This document shows, in pieces, positions 41,896 through 53,399 of a stretch of 64,000 bases of DNA (its first letter is position 1; each line of letters opens with the position of its first letter). The stretch lies in NCBI RefSeq assembly GCF_000004195.4, contig NC_030684.2:105353929-105417928 (forward strand). The letters are read 5' to 3'. The translations under genes and the position numbers were made by a program. The DNA is from Xenopus tropicalis (taxonomy: Eukaryota; Chordata; Amphibia; Anura; Pipidae). The notes under the pieces were generated by a model, which did no database searches, was not told where the DNA came from, and saw only the letters and a program-made list of their open reading frames with translations.

Positions 41896-41898
41896 ACT

Positions 41899-42378
41899 TA
41901 GTTACCTAGTTACATAGGGTTGAAAAAAGAGTTCATCAAGTTCAACCCTTCCAAGTAAACCCAGCACACACAACCTATACTGACCTATCCTATACACTCA
42001 CATACATAAACTATATATACCAACATCAGTACTAACTGTAGATATTAGTATCACAATAGCCTTGGATACTAAACTTGTTCAAGAACTCATCCAGGCCCCT
42101 CTTAAAGGCATTAACAGAATCTGCCATTACCACATCACTAGGAAGGGCATTCCCCAACCTCACTGCCCTCACCGTGAAAAACCACCTACGCTGCTTCAAA
42201 TGGAAACTCTGTTCCTCTAATCTATAGGGGTGACCTCTGGTGCGTTGATTGTTTTTATGGGAAAAAAGACCACCCCCTATCTGCCTATAATCCCCTCTAA
42301 TGTACTTGTACAGAGTAATCATGTCCCCTCGCAAGCGCCTCTTTTCCAGAGAAAACAACCCCAACCTCGACAAGTTCT
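41899..42378 (-). mobile_element. 5'-truncated CR1-like LINE
   Basis: On the minus strand, the C-terminal reverse-transcriptase frame is followed by the typical 3' region and a TATGTAACTAGGTAAC-like tail at 41899-41915. The 5' part is missing, as is usual for LINE insertions. Confidence 0.75.
42035..42373 (-). pseudogene. LINE ORF2 C-terminal remnant
   Basis: About 110 residues, including RRLRGDMITLYKYIRGDY, LEEQSFHLKQRRWFFTVRAV and VVMADSVNAFKRGLDEFLNK. This RLRGDMI...VRLxNxLP...SVNxFKxxLDxFL pattern is the C-terminal part of CR1-type LINE polymerases. Only this end remains. Its last 60 residues are nearly identical to the copy at 55686. Confidence 0.8.
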
Positions 42379-42389
42379 CTCTAGAAATA

Positions 42390-42618
42390 AAAATAAAAAT
42401 GCACCAAATTTACCACAAAAGATTTGTCCAAAGACTGAACCAAATCCTAATTTGCATATTCAGATTTTAGAGAAATTACCAGCTGTAAACACAAAATTGT
42501 TACATTTGCTTAACCTGAGCTTTAATGTGACATAACTTTTGGTGTTCTGCAGAACCGAATCCAAATCCCTCCCCCCAAAAAGTGCTGAGATTTGTCTGAA
42601 ACCTCTCTGCATCCCTAA
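42390..42618 (-). repeat. GAATCC-type dispersed repeat, inverted copy
   Basis: Ends CTGCATCCCTAAAA (42608-42620) and AAAAATGCACCAAATTT (about 42391-42407) mirror the TTTAGGGATGCA start seen at 25668. AACCGAATCCAAATCCC is typical of the family. Confidence 0.55.
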
Positions 42619-42759
42619 AACAACCAATGGTGGAAACTCTTTAATACAGAATTTTGAATAAAATGTCATACTTTGCTCAGGGGGTTGGCATCTTTGTTGC
42701 ATCTTAAATGCATAACAATATTTCTACATATTGCCTAATGGTGCAGGGCTGCTGTAGAT

Positions 42760-43035
42760 CAGGGGTCCCCAACCGCTGGTCCGCGAACCAGTGCTGGGCC
42801 GCGGGGTGATTTCAAGTGGGCCGCCTAAGTTCCCGGGCGCAGTAAAAATGCGGCGTAAACTAAGCGGCGCCTGAAGAAAGGCACGTATAAAAGTGCTGCG
42901 CCGATCAACCCAACGAGCATGCAGAGGCTCGTAGGAAATGGGCGCAGGTAGAATGGCGTAGATGAATGCGCGAATGAACGTGAAATGTTTGTGCTTGACA
43001 CCAGTCCTTGGCGCCAAAAAGGTTGGAGACCACTG
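42760..43035. mobile_element. hAT-type MITE with exact CTGTAGAT duplication
   Basis: Left CAGGGGTCCCCAACCGCTGG, right AGGTTGGAGACCACTG, flanked by CTGTAGAT at 42752-42759 and 43036-43043. GC- and CpG-rich interior with no coding capacity. The ends resemble Charlie-type hAT elements. Confidence 0.88.
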
Positions 43036-43135
43036 CTGTAGATGGCTTATTGTACAGTATCTCAGATGTGTAAAGGACAAATCCAGGAAAGCACATAATA
43101 ATAGTACCTAATAGTTAACATTCAAACCAATCTCT

Positions 43136-43342
43136 CACCTACGGGTGGCCGATAGCGGGAGAATTCAGGCTAATTTGATCGTTTGGCCCCGATCCGACTA
43201 GATTTTTTAACCTGCCGATCGATATCTGCCCGATTTCAGGCAGGCCCGTCAGTAGTGCCCATACACGGGCCAATAAGCTGCCGAATCAGTCTAAGGGACC
43301 GATATCGGCAGCTAGAATCAGCCCGTGTATGGGGACCTTTAG
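43136..43342. mobile_element. MITE of the CCATACAC-terminus family
   Basis: The right end CGTGTATGGGGACCTTTAG matches 16553. The left end (CTACGGGTGGCCGATAG) is eroded. The interior has GCCGATCGATATCTGCCCG and GCCGATATCGGC-type palindromes. Confidence 0.65.
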
Positions 43343-43548
43343 TCAAAAAAACAAAACAAACAAAACCAAAATTTAGTTATGGGAAAAGCAGGATAGAGAG
43401 GGGGGCACGCATACGGGGAGTAAATCTTGGTTCTGCTGAACAGATGCTTATAGTATATTGTTTGGCCATGTATATAGTTAGTATGCCATGATGTGTTACA
43501 TTGGGCTCATTTACTTACAGCGGGCAAATTTGCACCTAGTGCAGTAAC

Positions 43549-43957
43549 TTAAAGAGGTTGTTCACCTTTAAAGTAACTTATAGTATGACATAATTTTTGA
43601 TATTCTTAGACAATTTTCAATTGGTTTTCATTTTTTTAGTTAGCATTTTGTTTGGCAGCTCTCCTATTTGAAATGTTAGCAGCTAGGCTGAATAAAAGAC
43701 TGGAATTTGAACGGTAGGGGGACTGAGTAGAAAGATAAGGAATATAAATGAACAACGATAATTAAATTGTGAGATCACAGAGCAATAGTTGTTGGCTACT
43801 AGGGTCAGTGACCCCCATTTGAAAGCTAAAAAGATGTAGCTGAGGAAGGCAAATAATTCAAAAACTATATCAAATAAACAATGAAGACAAAGTTGTTAGA
43901 AACAGGACATTCTATAACATAATAAAAGTTTCATTTAAAGGTGAACCACCCATTTAA
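43549..43957. mobile_element. T2/Kolobok-like MITE, complete with TTAA flanks
   Basis: TTAA (43549-43552), then AGAGGTTGTTCACCTTTAAA; the right end AAAGGTGAACCACCCAT is followed by TTAA (43954-43957). Confidence 0.8.
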
Positions 43958-44237
43958 GGAAACAGAGAGCTACATTTCTTCCTACCTGGCATTAAGTGAT
44001 CAAAGCTAATTGCTTATTGGTTGCTTTGGGTCAGATTTGCCCAAGTCTATAGTTTTACATTTCAGTTAATTTTCCTTCTATGCTGCTTTTAATTATTTCT
44101 GAGCTTTGAGGGATGGAAGAAGATGCCTTTGAGGTCTAGATATTTTATAGGATGAGACTAGCAGCATACAGCCCTAGTACCCTTGCAGTGAGTGTTTGTA
44201 TCTCACCTATGTGAATGTAATTCTGTCTACTAAAGTC

Positions 44238-44609
44238 TAAAGGTGGCCATACACGGGCCGACTATAGCTGCCGATATCGGCAGCTAATCGGCCCGTGTAT
44301 GGGGAGAGCAGAGCGGCCTGGCCGACCGATATCTGGCCTGAAATTGGCCAGATATCGGTCGGCCAGGTTAGAAAATCCGGTGGGATCGGGGACCGCATCG
44401 GCTCGTTGATGCGGTCCCCGATCCGACTGCCTCATTGCCGCCCACATAATCCGATCGTTTGGCCCCAGGGCCAAACGATCGTATTATTATTTTTTTTACC
44501 TAAATGGTCCCCGATATCGCCCACCCGTAGGTGGGGATATCGGGGGAAGATCCGCTCGCTTGGCGACATCGCCAAGCGAGCGGATCTGCTCGTGTATGGC
44601 CACCTTTAG
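44238..44609. mobile_element. MITE, CTAAAGGTGGCCATACACG termini, complete
   Basis: The left end CTAAAGGTGGCCATACACG and right end CGTGTATGGCCACCTTTAG are perfect inverse. The interior has further palindromes (CTGCCGATATCGGCAG; CGATCCGACTG; CTTGGCGACATCGCCAAG). This is the best preserved of six related copies in the window. Confidence 0.82.
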
Positions 44610-44635
44610 TCAAAACTGAGACAGGTTTTACAGAG

Positions 44636-44650
44636 AGAGAGAGAGAGACA
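44636..44650 (+). repeat. (GA)n microsatellite
   Basis: Short run of GA units, GAGAGAGAGAGAGA, next to the MITE. Confidence 0.7.
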
Positions 44651-44689
44651 TGCAGTGTAGCGCAAACATCAGTTAGGGCATTTACCTGT

Positions 44690-44870
44690 TTCTGTAAGAC
44701 TGTAAGCTCTCATAACTAGGGCCCTCTGAACTTAAGTACTGTATCCACTTCCGCTTGTTCAATCATTAGGAATTGCTTTGTCTCTGTTATTGTGTTCGTG
44801 TTCTCCCCAATTCATTGCACAGCACTGTGGACAATATTGGTGCTTTATATAAAGAATAATGTACATATTT
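44690..44870 (+). repeat. LINE/SINE 3' tail (L2/CR1-like)
   Basis: TGTAAGCTCTCATAACTAGG with GCACAGCACTGTGGACAATA and TTGGTGCTTTATATAAAG is a diverged copy of the very common tail that reads ...TGTAAGCTC...GCAGCACTG...GGCGCTTTATAAATAA. Confidence 0.6.
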
Positions 44871-47183
44871 TACAACCGAGGGTACATTATTCAATATAAT
44901 ACACAAGCTTCAGTGAGTTATGTGACAGACATTATATCACTAATCACTGATGACTAATGACATAATATACAGAGTATTCAGGGCTCTTGTGTGTTATATA
45001 TAAGTAATAAAAGCCAGGCTTCTTTGTTCAAGTGTTGCCATATAATGCAGCTGTTAGTAAATCCTGAATAGAACTACAATTAGCATATAGTAAGAAAGGT
45101 CTCTGTACAAGCCTCTCACTGGCGTCATCATCTGTGTCAGTAACGGTCATCGTGTATGTGTAAATTGTATTGCTAGGTTGACAGGGAAACCAATTACTTT
45201 TGCCGGGTGCACTATGTGCCTAATGCACACAGACCAGATACACAGTGTTTCTCAGCTCGGAACAGCATCTGCTCTCTGGGCTTTAGTAAGATAGGTCACC
45301 TTCCTGAAAACTGCATTATTCTTTATAAGGTAAATTGGGAAACATTAGAAACAACTGGTTTATTCATGGAAAAATATACAAAAATGCCATCTTTAAAACA
45401 AAACAGAAGAACAAATCACTGTAATACTCGGCTCATATAAATATGATATATAGAGCATATGGAGGACTAAGCACGCTAATCTTCTCTATCCCTGTGCTGA
45501 TTCGCAGACCAAATCAAATGGTTGGTTTTAATTAGTTTATCTGCAAAGGGGCCACTTACAAAAGACCCTATACAGAAGTGTGAGACCATTTATGCAGAAC
45601 TCTCTGTTCTGGAAAGGGGAATGGACTCGGCATTCTTTACCCTGGTATCAACTAGAAGTACTTCAGGCTTCACTTGGGTAAAAGGTTGAGCTTTATATAC
45701 ATGTGTTTTAACCTTATCTACTATACAGCTACTGTATGTATAAATGTAAGAAATGCAATTAATAAAAAAATCTGAACATACAGACAGTTAGAAGTACTAT
45801 TGCCATATTTATTTCCCTTGTCAGAAATTTAGTTGATCCACAAACTTATCAAGCCCGTCTGTTGTCCATTGAGTTATACAAAGGGTAATGTGCTTTACTA
45901 TGAATATCTTTAGGGTATTGTGTAAACACAGATAATTTTACTTAAAGATCTACAAATCAAGTGATGTATAGCAATCCCAAGGTCATACTCGTGTGCCATT
46001 AGTATGTAGTATGTAACTATTTATTTCTATTTTCTGCCGTAAAACTTTTGGCACTGGGGAAGTGGACCCACTGACCCTTCAAAGGGTTTATATCTTAAAA
46101 TAATACAATACAATAATGATACAATATAGAGCAGGGCAAGCATATATAACTTATATCATATCTGCATTTATGCATTTTGTAATCTCAAAACATACCCACA
46201 TCTTTCTGCTCTCTGAGTTGGAATGAATGCTGTGCAACCAGATGCAGGAACAGATGCAGTTCCACTAAAAAGACTTTTCTCCTTATTTAGTACTATAATT
46301 CCCATAGACTTTAATGGGGTTTCTAGGAGATCAGTCTCTTCCAGTTGAATCTGGTCCATCATTTTGGATATTTCTTTCCTAACAAATACATGATGGCTGC
46401 CTAATCTTCTAATTTTATCTCTGAACCATTTACAGCAACCTCATATGAACCACCAGAAGAAGGCAATACATGGTGATGACAAACTTGGCATCTAATGGGC
46501 AAACCCATTACCAGACACACATTATCAGCATTAGGACTCATTTATGAGAACCATGAAAGAGAATTAGAAATGGCATAGACATTAGATAAGAGATGTAGTT
46601 TGTGTTTCTATGGGCACTGCTGTAGTCTCGTGCCATTTTCTGGTATATTAACAAACAATGGATGCATTCAGCAGATCTAATTAGGAGGTAATATTTTACT
46701 TGTCCTTAGCTAAAGCCTTTTGCCTAAAGGAAGATGATCTTAAGTGAAACCAATATTTTCTGTGAAATGGAAGACTTGGTTAAGACATGTCCTTTAATGA
46801 ACTTCAGCTAAGAAACGCCATCTAATCAAAGAAGCTTAACACAAAACATTAAAGACAAAGCCCTGTTTAATGTATATTTCAAAAATAAAGTGTATGTAGT
46901 AAAGAAATTAATTGCGTTGTGTATAAATACTGATACTAAAAGGCAGATATATGAAAATGTGAGAAAAATTCCCTCACTATCTATTGATATTTAGAAGTGT
47001 ATTTATGAATGGGTGAAAGTTAGAGTTCATCCGTTGATAAATACCCCTATATGTATATTTAGCAAAAAATAAAATATGGATTATGTTTGTAGAATGAAAA
47101 CCCCACTGGCCTTATAATCATTGTTTTTGTTGTACTTCGGTCAGCATTTGTGTGTGGGTACCAACCCAGAGAGCCATCATAGC
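44871..47183. other. Intergenic, nothing recognised
   Basis: AT-rich, largely repeat-poor by eye over 2.3 kb, no frame with a recognisable motif. Possible single-copy DNA between the repeat clusters. Confidence 0.5.
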
Positions 47184-47412
47184 CAGGGTCGGACTGGGCT
47201 GCCGGAACACCAGAAAAAAACCCAGTGGGCCTTGGCGGCCCAGATTCGACCCTTGCCTTACACGTTAAACTGACATCCTCAGGGGTGGACGTCAGGCGGG
47301 GGCCCTGCAGAGGGTTAGGGAGGCTCAGCAGGGGGACGTGGCTGGCAGGGGCACCTGCAGGGCCCCCGGGGTGGCAGCCCCGGTGGGCCCTGCACCCCCC
47401 AGCCCGACCCTT
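47184..47412. mobile_element. hAT-type MITE with exact ATCATAGC duplication
   Basis: The left end CAGGGTCGGACTGGGC and right end CAGCCCGACCCTT are inverted apart from the last base, flanked by ATCATAGC at 47176-47183 and 47413-47420. GC-rich interior. Relatives: 56819-57001, 52511-52680 (partial) and 37947 (left end only). Confidence 0.85.
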
Positions 47413-47859
47413 ATCATAGCCAGATTTCTGAGAGCGATGCTAGGCCAACCTAACCTAGGTAAGACCATGCATTCTTTCCTCCTTGCCCATGTGCCATGTA
47501 GATATTTTTTTAACTATTTTTGTGGAGTAAGGGACGTGTTTTCAACATTAAAAAATGAGGTCAAATTAAATCTGCATGGGAAGGGGCCACATATCTTCCT
47601 GCTAAATTAAATTACTTCTGCACTCGGCTACCTGCTTGCACTAAAGCCCCTCACTGTATTGTACAAGCTATGCACCAAAGCACCTCTATCCTTTAGTCAC
47701 TCCACCTACTATTTACTGTTTATCTTTTCTGTAAGGACCAAGAAATGATCAAACACTGGGTGACAAATTCCAACCAGTACCTGTCTTCCCCGGGTCTGTG
47801 TGTCTCTTCTTCAACAGCATGCAGAGTGCCACAGGAATTTTATTCCAGGTACTTGGGTC

Positions 47860-48250
47860 TAAAGCTTCTCCTATGGTTATCCCACCCCTTATGAATAATC
47901 ATGCAGAAATGAGCCTATTGGCACTGGGGTACCCTGGCACTATAGCCATCCAGAATTTGGTGGTAGCTCTAGGGTTCCCTCAGTGCATTGCTTCATTAAA
48001 AGCACCTGACTTGCGCCCAAAGAATTACATAGTAACACTATTTTACATCGCAGTTACGCCATCCCCACTATGAATACATTAGCTGTAATTTGCACACAAG
48101 TCACAAGTCACAAGTGCTCAGACTCAATGGTATCAGGGACATCACCACCTTGCACTGGATTGCACTGGAATTGTGGGAAAAACTGCTGCATTGTGGATAA
48201 AAACATGGTGACTTGCACTGGAAATTGCACTTTGCACACGGTACATGCCC
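47860..48250. repeat. Member of a local G/C-balanced repeat family
   Basis: Words such as TGCACTGGA, AATTGTGGGAAAAACTGCTG, TAGGGTTCCCTCAGTGCATTG and ACTTGCGCCC recur in altered form at 49885-50430, 50820-51010 and 52040-52230. No ends or coding content are visible. Confidence 0.5.
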
Positions 48251-48299
48251 TTGTAAATAAACCCTTGAGTTTTTTTAGCTAACCTATTAGAACAATTCC

Positions 48300-49360
48300 T
48301 ACCTACTCCACAACAACAACATGTATAGAAATTGCTTCCTACACCAAAAATGTCGTCCAGGTATATCTAGTAAAAGTAAATCTAGAGCAACTGGACTTGA
48401 CTCAAGATAGACTGGTTATTGTAATTGTTTACAGTTGACAGTAGACAGTAGATTGACAGTAGAATTTCAAGTGTCTCTACTCCCCCCCTTTCTTAACCAG
48501 CCCCTAATGCAAATTGTTTTTCAGAAGAATCCTTCCCAGGTGCCAATATATCAAGTAAAGGTAAAGGTATATAGAGTTTATATATCACACACACACTCAA
48601 AATAAAGAAATTTTATATCCTCATCAAATGAACATTATCTTTATATAACTTGATGCTATTATCTAAAACTAAGCTCCCAGCCTCAGCCTTGGGGACCCTT
48701 CCTCGTGCCTACTCCAAGGGAGCCGGTGACTCATAAGCTTAGTCACTTACATATAAAATGTAGCCTGTGACACATTCATTTGGACAGCAGCACAGAAATT
48801 CTGCTGACCCAGTATGTAAGATATGCCATTCTATTGCTTTATCAGATTTCACAAGCAAAGGCTTCAAATATCAGCAGTGCTGATCCTACAGGTGGGGGCA
48901 CGCAGGATTAACCCTTGCCCCTATCACCCGCTGTGACATCAAGCCTTAGCCTGCTTTGTTACCATCCCAAAGTCCCCTACCCCAACCTTCACAACATGTA
49001 CCCCAAATCTAGTGCGCTGGGCTCAGAGAATGTACAAAATGAGAAGTCAGGCAGAAGAGGTACATGCCCAGTGGCTCCTAGTGTTGTGCCCTAGACACAT
49101 GCCTCTTCTGTCTGGCCTTATTTTGAGCCCTGAATATCAGTGATTTTAGGGTGAGGACCTAGAAATATACTTTATATGATTGATATGTATAATTGTAGAG
49201 TTAAGCTGAGGCCTAGACTGGCAAACTGTATATTCTGGCAAATGGCAGAATCACTATTTATAGGGCCTATTGGTGGCTGTTTGGTATTCTGTCTACTTGA
49301 ATGTTGTGGGCCTGTTTTGAAACGCAGTGCAGACCTGGTCATATTTAATTGCGAGAACAT
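48300..49360. other. Intergenic, nothing recognised
   Basis: Simple duplications GACAGTAGACAGTAGATTGA (about 48438-48457) and GTAAAGGTAAAGGTATA aside, no feature found. Confidence 0.45.
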
Positions 49361-49420
49361 TAAAGGAGAATGAAAAGGTAAAAATCACTGGGGGGAACTA
49401 ACAAGAGACATCAAATGACT
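49361..49420. mobile_element. T2-like terminus, orphan
   Basis: ATTAAAGGAGAATGAAAGGT followed by AAAAATCACTGGGGGG matches the ends at 51372 and 58399. The opposite end was not found. Confidence 0.45.
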
Positions 49421-49884
49421 CTACTTCTTGTCTAGAAGACATCCTCACCTTCTGAAATGTTCTCAGGCCGGTCAGCAGAACTGACCAGAAGATGGCCCTG
49501 TTGTTTACATTTCAATTGTTTAAATGGCTAATACTTTGAAAACTAGAAACATTAGTAAATGTAAATTACAAACATTTTAAGCAATGTTTGCTGGTTTCTA
49601 TGTTGCTTGTTGCACAGTTGACTAAATCCATGGCTCACGTAATAAGGTAAAACGCTAAATAGAAATTATGTAAAACTTGTTTTTCTGTCTGCGAGTTCCA
49701 AAATCAGATTTCTACATTTTTCTCCTAATTATTCTCCTCCTAATTCTATAATTTGTACAGTAATTCTGAAAGCAAAGCCCAGTGCATGTGACCTGCTGAC
49801 GTTCTTGGCGTATCACTCTGAATTAAGGAAACCTTCCAGCTTTATTGAATTAGCATTGAGAAGTAAAAGGGAGAGGTAAAACTA

Positions 49885-50450
49885 AAGTGTACAAGTTCTT
49901 CCACAAAAGGGAGCAAAGTGCAATTTTGAGCACAATCGGCATGTTTGCACACAATGCAGTGTTTTTTCCCATAATTCTAATGTCACTGCTGTTGCAAAGG
50001 GGCGATACTCTTGATGAAATTGCTCTGCACTCACCGCAATTGTGTCTGATTTGCCAAAATTAACACAAATGCACATATGCTTTGTCCCAAATCAGGTGCA
50101 GTTGTGGCAAATGCTTTCAAAGTCTCTCTGTAGTTATTTCCAGTGTTTGGATTGCAAATGACCATTGGCGTAACCACAGGGTCTGCTTCCTCTATAGCCA
50201 CTCTAGTCACCCCAGTTATGCGTGTCTGCTGCGGGAGGGGGGTTGTGGCTAGGTACCTGTGCATGCTGAGCCCCTGCAAGATTTTTTTGCATTTGGGCTC
50301 TGCACGTTCTCGGTACGGCACTGCGAGTGACATATGTGTCCTATTCTTTTGGCGCAACTGAACTGCGGTGATTGATGCAGGGTGCTGAGGGAACCCCAGA
50401 GCTTTTGCCAAGTCCAGAAGTGACTGACGTTCCAGGGTTTCCCTGCATCA
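49885..50450. repeat. Local repeat family member, with hAT-like word
   Basis: TTTGCACACAATGCAGTGTT and CAAAATTAACACAAATGC recur at 50820-51010. CCATTGGCGTAACCACAGGG at 50162 resembles the CAGTGGCGTAACTA start of a frog hAT MITE, so a fragment may be embedded. Confidence 0.45.
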
Positions 50451-50679
50451 GTTAGTGCAGTAGCACCCGATCCAGAGCAGAAGGAAGTGGGTGGGGCTGG
50501 ATGGCGCAGAGTGCAATTACATGGAAGTGCTAGGAGTGCATTTTAAACACTAAAATTTTTTAAGTAAAAAATCTATTCTACTCTGTTCTAATAATTGCCC
50601 TATCCTTTCCAGCATTTATTATTTTAAATGCTAGAAAATTAGAAAATACCTTGTAAAACATTGCATCTGGTCATTTCAA

Positions 50680-50823
50680 ATATGGCGATCCAGAAGATGC
50701 AGACTCCACTATGCGACGATCGTCATCTCCTCCTAGCCTTCCTTCTGTACAGGAAGGAGTCGGGCTAGGAGTAGATGTCGATTGCGCATAGCGGATTTTG
50801 CATCTTCTGGATCGCCATATTGC
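50680..50823. mobile_element. Fold-back element, about 144 bp
   Basis: AATATGGCGATCCAGAAGATGC at the left pairs with GCATCTTCTGGATCGCCATATT at the right; the inner arms (CTATGCG, CTCCTAGC, TCCTTC) also pair with GCGCATAG, GCTAGGAG and GGAAGGA. No target duplication was identified. Confidence 0.75.
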
Positions 50824-51036
50824 TGTATTCGCCATTCTTCCATAATGCAGAGTTTTTCCCAGAATTCCAGCACCATTGCGCTCACCAGGGAGAGTTGCAC
50901 CTGATGCAATTGTTGCCAATGCTGTAAAATTAACACAATTGTGCTTGTGCTCAGATAAATTTTGGTATTCGGCATGCAAGTGACATGTGTTCCCTGTTCT
51001 TTAGGCACAAGTATGCTGCACCTATTACTGTGGGGC

Positions 51037-51304
51037 AGGGATCCCCAACCTTTTATACCTGTGAGCTACATTCAAATGAAAAATGTGTTGGGGAGCAACA
51101 CAAGCATGGAAAAGGTTCCTGGGGGTGCAAATAAGAGCTATAATTGGTTATTTCATAGCCCCTGTGTAGACTGGCAGCCTATAGAAGGCTCCATTTGGCT
51201 TTTCACTGGGTTATGCAATCGACACTTGCCTCCAAGCCAGAAATTCAAAAATAAGCACTTACTTTGAGGCCACTGGGAGCAACATCTAAGAGGTACCAAT
51301 CCCT
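51037..51304. mobile_element. hAT-type MITE, imperfect duplication
   Basis: Left CAGGGATCCCCAACCTTTTA, right AGAGGTACCAATCCCTG. Flanks CTGTGGGG and CTGTAGAG agree at six of eight positions. The interior (GTGAGCTACATTCAAATG, TGGGGAGCAACAC) is typical of a common frog hAT MITE. Confidence 0.75.
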
Positions 51305-51371
51305 GCTGTAGAGCATGGAGGGAACCCTGGAATTACCACCTGGAACTCTACAGAAGTGCAAGAGTGCCCTT

Positions 51372-51835
51372 TTAAAGGAGAAAGAAAGGTAAAAACTAAG
51401 TAAGCTTTATCAGAAAGGTCTATGTAAATACAGCCGTAAGCACTCACAGAAACGCTGCACTGACTTCTCTGTAAAAAGATTAGTTGTGTCTGTAATTCCT
51501 GTGCCAGAGACATGCAACTTTCTGCTCTCTCCCCTCTCCTGCTCCCCCCTCCCTCAAGAATGCTAAGAACTAACCCCCCCCTTAGGAATGTGGATCTGAG
51601 CCAATCAGCAGCAAGCTGACTCATAGTCTTACTAACTGAGCATGTACACTTTGGTCTGCATGTCTGTGCAGGAGTGAGGCATTATGGGAACACAGCTCAG
51701 CGTTTTTTCTTCCTGTTTGGCTTCAGATCTTCTGAACAGGAGAAATATGGGGAGACTTAAGGGCACTATTGAGAGAACTGAAGGTATGCCTGCAGCTTGA
51801 GATTAACTCTTTACTAGCCTTTCCTTCTCCTTTAA
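51372..51835. mobile_element. TTAA-type MITE, complete
   Basis: TTAA then AGGAGAAAGAAAGGTAAAAA on the left; CCTTTCCTTCTCCT then TTAA on the right (51832-51835). Kolobok/T2-like by its TTAA duplication and AGG start. Confidence 0.8.
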
Positions 51836-52242
51836 GTAAATACCTTTAATAAATTAGGTTTTTATACCAACTGACTGTGGAAAACTGACCTTGTTCTTGA
51901 AGGTAATTAAGATGCATGAATCTATGATGGTGGCAAAACAATCCTATTGAGTTTTTAATGTATTTCTTTTTAGATGGCTTAAGGTATGGTGATCCAATTT
52001 CTGAAAAGATCCGCTATCTGGAAAATCTGGATATTTGTAATTACAAACATGCTCTTGCACTTCCACATGGCTGCAAATGTGTCCATCCTTCTGATGTATG
52101 GTGCGTAACTGTGCCTATTGATACTGGGTAACCCTGGAGCTGGTGCCACTCTGAACCTAATGAAAGCTCCAGCGTTCCCACAGCAGGCTGCATCAATAGG
52201 CATGCCACACTTGCACCCAGTAACTTGGAAGCAAACGTATTA

Positions 52243-52380
52243 GGGCTCTGGCACACGGGGAGATTAGTCGCCCACAACAAATCTCCCTTGTCACGGGCGA
52301 CTAATCTCCCCGAACTACCATCCCACCTGCGAAAATGTAAGTCGCCGGTGGGATGGCACACGCTGCGCAGCCGATTTCGG
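52243..52380. mobile_element. Partial copy of the GGGGAGATTAG fold-back MITE
   Basis: TTAGGGCTCTGGCACACGGG and GGAGATTAGTCGCC followed by GCCGGTGGGATGGCACACG match the element at 35219. The second terminus is missing. Confidence 0.7.
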
Positions 52381-52510
52381 TATGGAGCAAAGCACATGTG
52401 AGTGAAATTGAGATTTTTACCCTCTTACCAGTGACCCCAATCATATTAACCTGTCTCACTTTCTCTATATATGTTGTGAGCCCACAGGACAACAGATCTT
52501 GGTTGGAAGA

Positions 52511-52690
52511 TACAGAGTCGGACTGGGGGTGCAGGGCCCACCGGAGCTGCCGTCCTAGGGGCCCTGCAGGTGCCCCCACTGGTCGCGTCCCCCCCACACC
52601 CCCTAGGGGCCCCCACGCAGAGGCCCCTGCTGAGCCTCCCTAACCCCACGCAGGGGCCCCTGCCCAACGTCCTCTCCTGAGCGTGCTTAA
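52511..52690. mobile_element. Partial GTCGGACTGG-type hAT MITE
   Basis: CAGAGTCGGACTGGGGGTGC starts a GC-rich block (GCAGGGCCCACCGGAGC, CCCTGCAGGTGCCCCCACTG) shared with 47184-47412. The right end is not evident. Confidence 0.55.
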
Positions 52691-52879
52691 AATTCGACTA
52701 TGAGGAGGAACACCGTCAGGCACGGGAGTGCCGGCAAGGGTCGGGAAGCTGGGAACTGGGAAGATAAGGACACTTTATATATATAGCAGGGCAAGGTGGT
52801 GACTATGGTGATATACCTACTCTAGCCCTGGATCAACTAGTGCTGCACAATGCATCCTGTCCATTCTCCAGAAATTTTT

Positions 52880-53145
52880 TATAGAAAGGCCATCTTCCAT
52901 AGACTCCATTTTTAAAATTTTTAAAAATGATTCCCCTTTTCTCTGTAATAAGAAAAACCAATCCCATGTAATTGATCCCTACTAAGATATAATTTACCTT
53001 TATTGAAGGTAAAACAATCCTGTTGGGCGTATTAAATGTCTAAATGATTCATTTCAGACTTATAGTTATTCAAATTAAAGAAAGTCCTCTTGTCTGGAAC
53101 CCCCAGGTCCCAAACATTCTGGATAACAGGTCCCATACCTGCATG
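52880..53145 (-). mobile_element. CAGGTATGGG-terminus repeat, minus strand
   Basis: AGGCCATCTTCCATAGACTC at the left and AACAGGTCCCATACCTG at the right are the inverse of the 39634 copy. Confidence 0.7.
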
Positions 53146-53162
53146 ATTGTTAGATTTGCTGT

Positions 53163-53306
53163 CCTCCAGCTGTTGTTAAACTGCAACCTCCAGCTGTTGT
53201 TAAACTGCAACCTCCAGCTGTTGTTAAACTGCAACCTCCAGCTGTTGTTAAACTGCAACCTCCAGCTGTTGTTAAACTGCAACCTCCAGCTGTTGTTAAA
53301 CTGCAA
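53163..53306 (+). repeat. 24-bp tandem array, six units
   Basis: Six near-identical units of CCTCCAGCTGTTGTTAAACT plus GCAA, starting at 53163, 53187, 53211, 53235, 53259 and 53283, with a degenerate seventh. A multiple of three, it gives open frames on both strands that spell LQLLLNCN or WRLQFNNS repeats. I regard these as non-coding. Confidence 0.92.
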
Positions 53307-53399
53307 CTTCCAGCTTCTCAATAACAGATTCATACTGGGGCCTCGTGCCTTTCTGCGCTGCCAGAACCCCTCTCTTTTACTCTCGTTCTGATTTCCCTA

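Noticed and set aside
53044..53391. Repeat protein LQLLLNCN on plus and WRLQFNNS on minus
   Set aside because: A product of the 24-bp tandem array, open on both strands; no start context or flanking gene structure.
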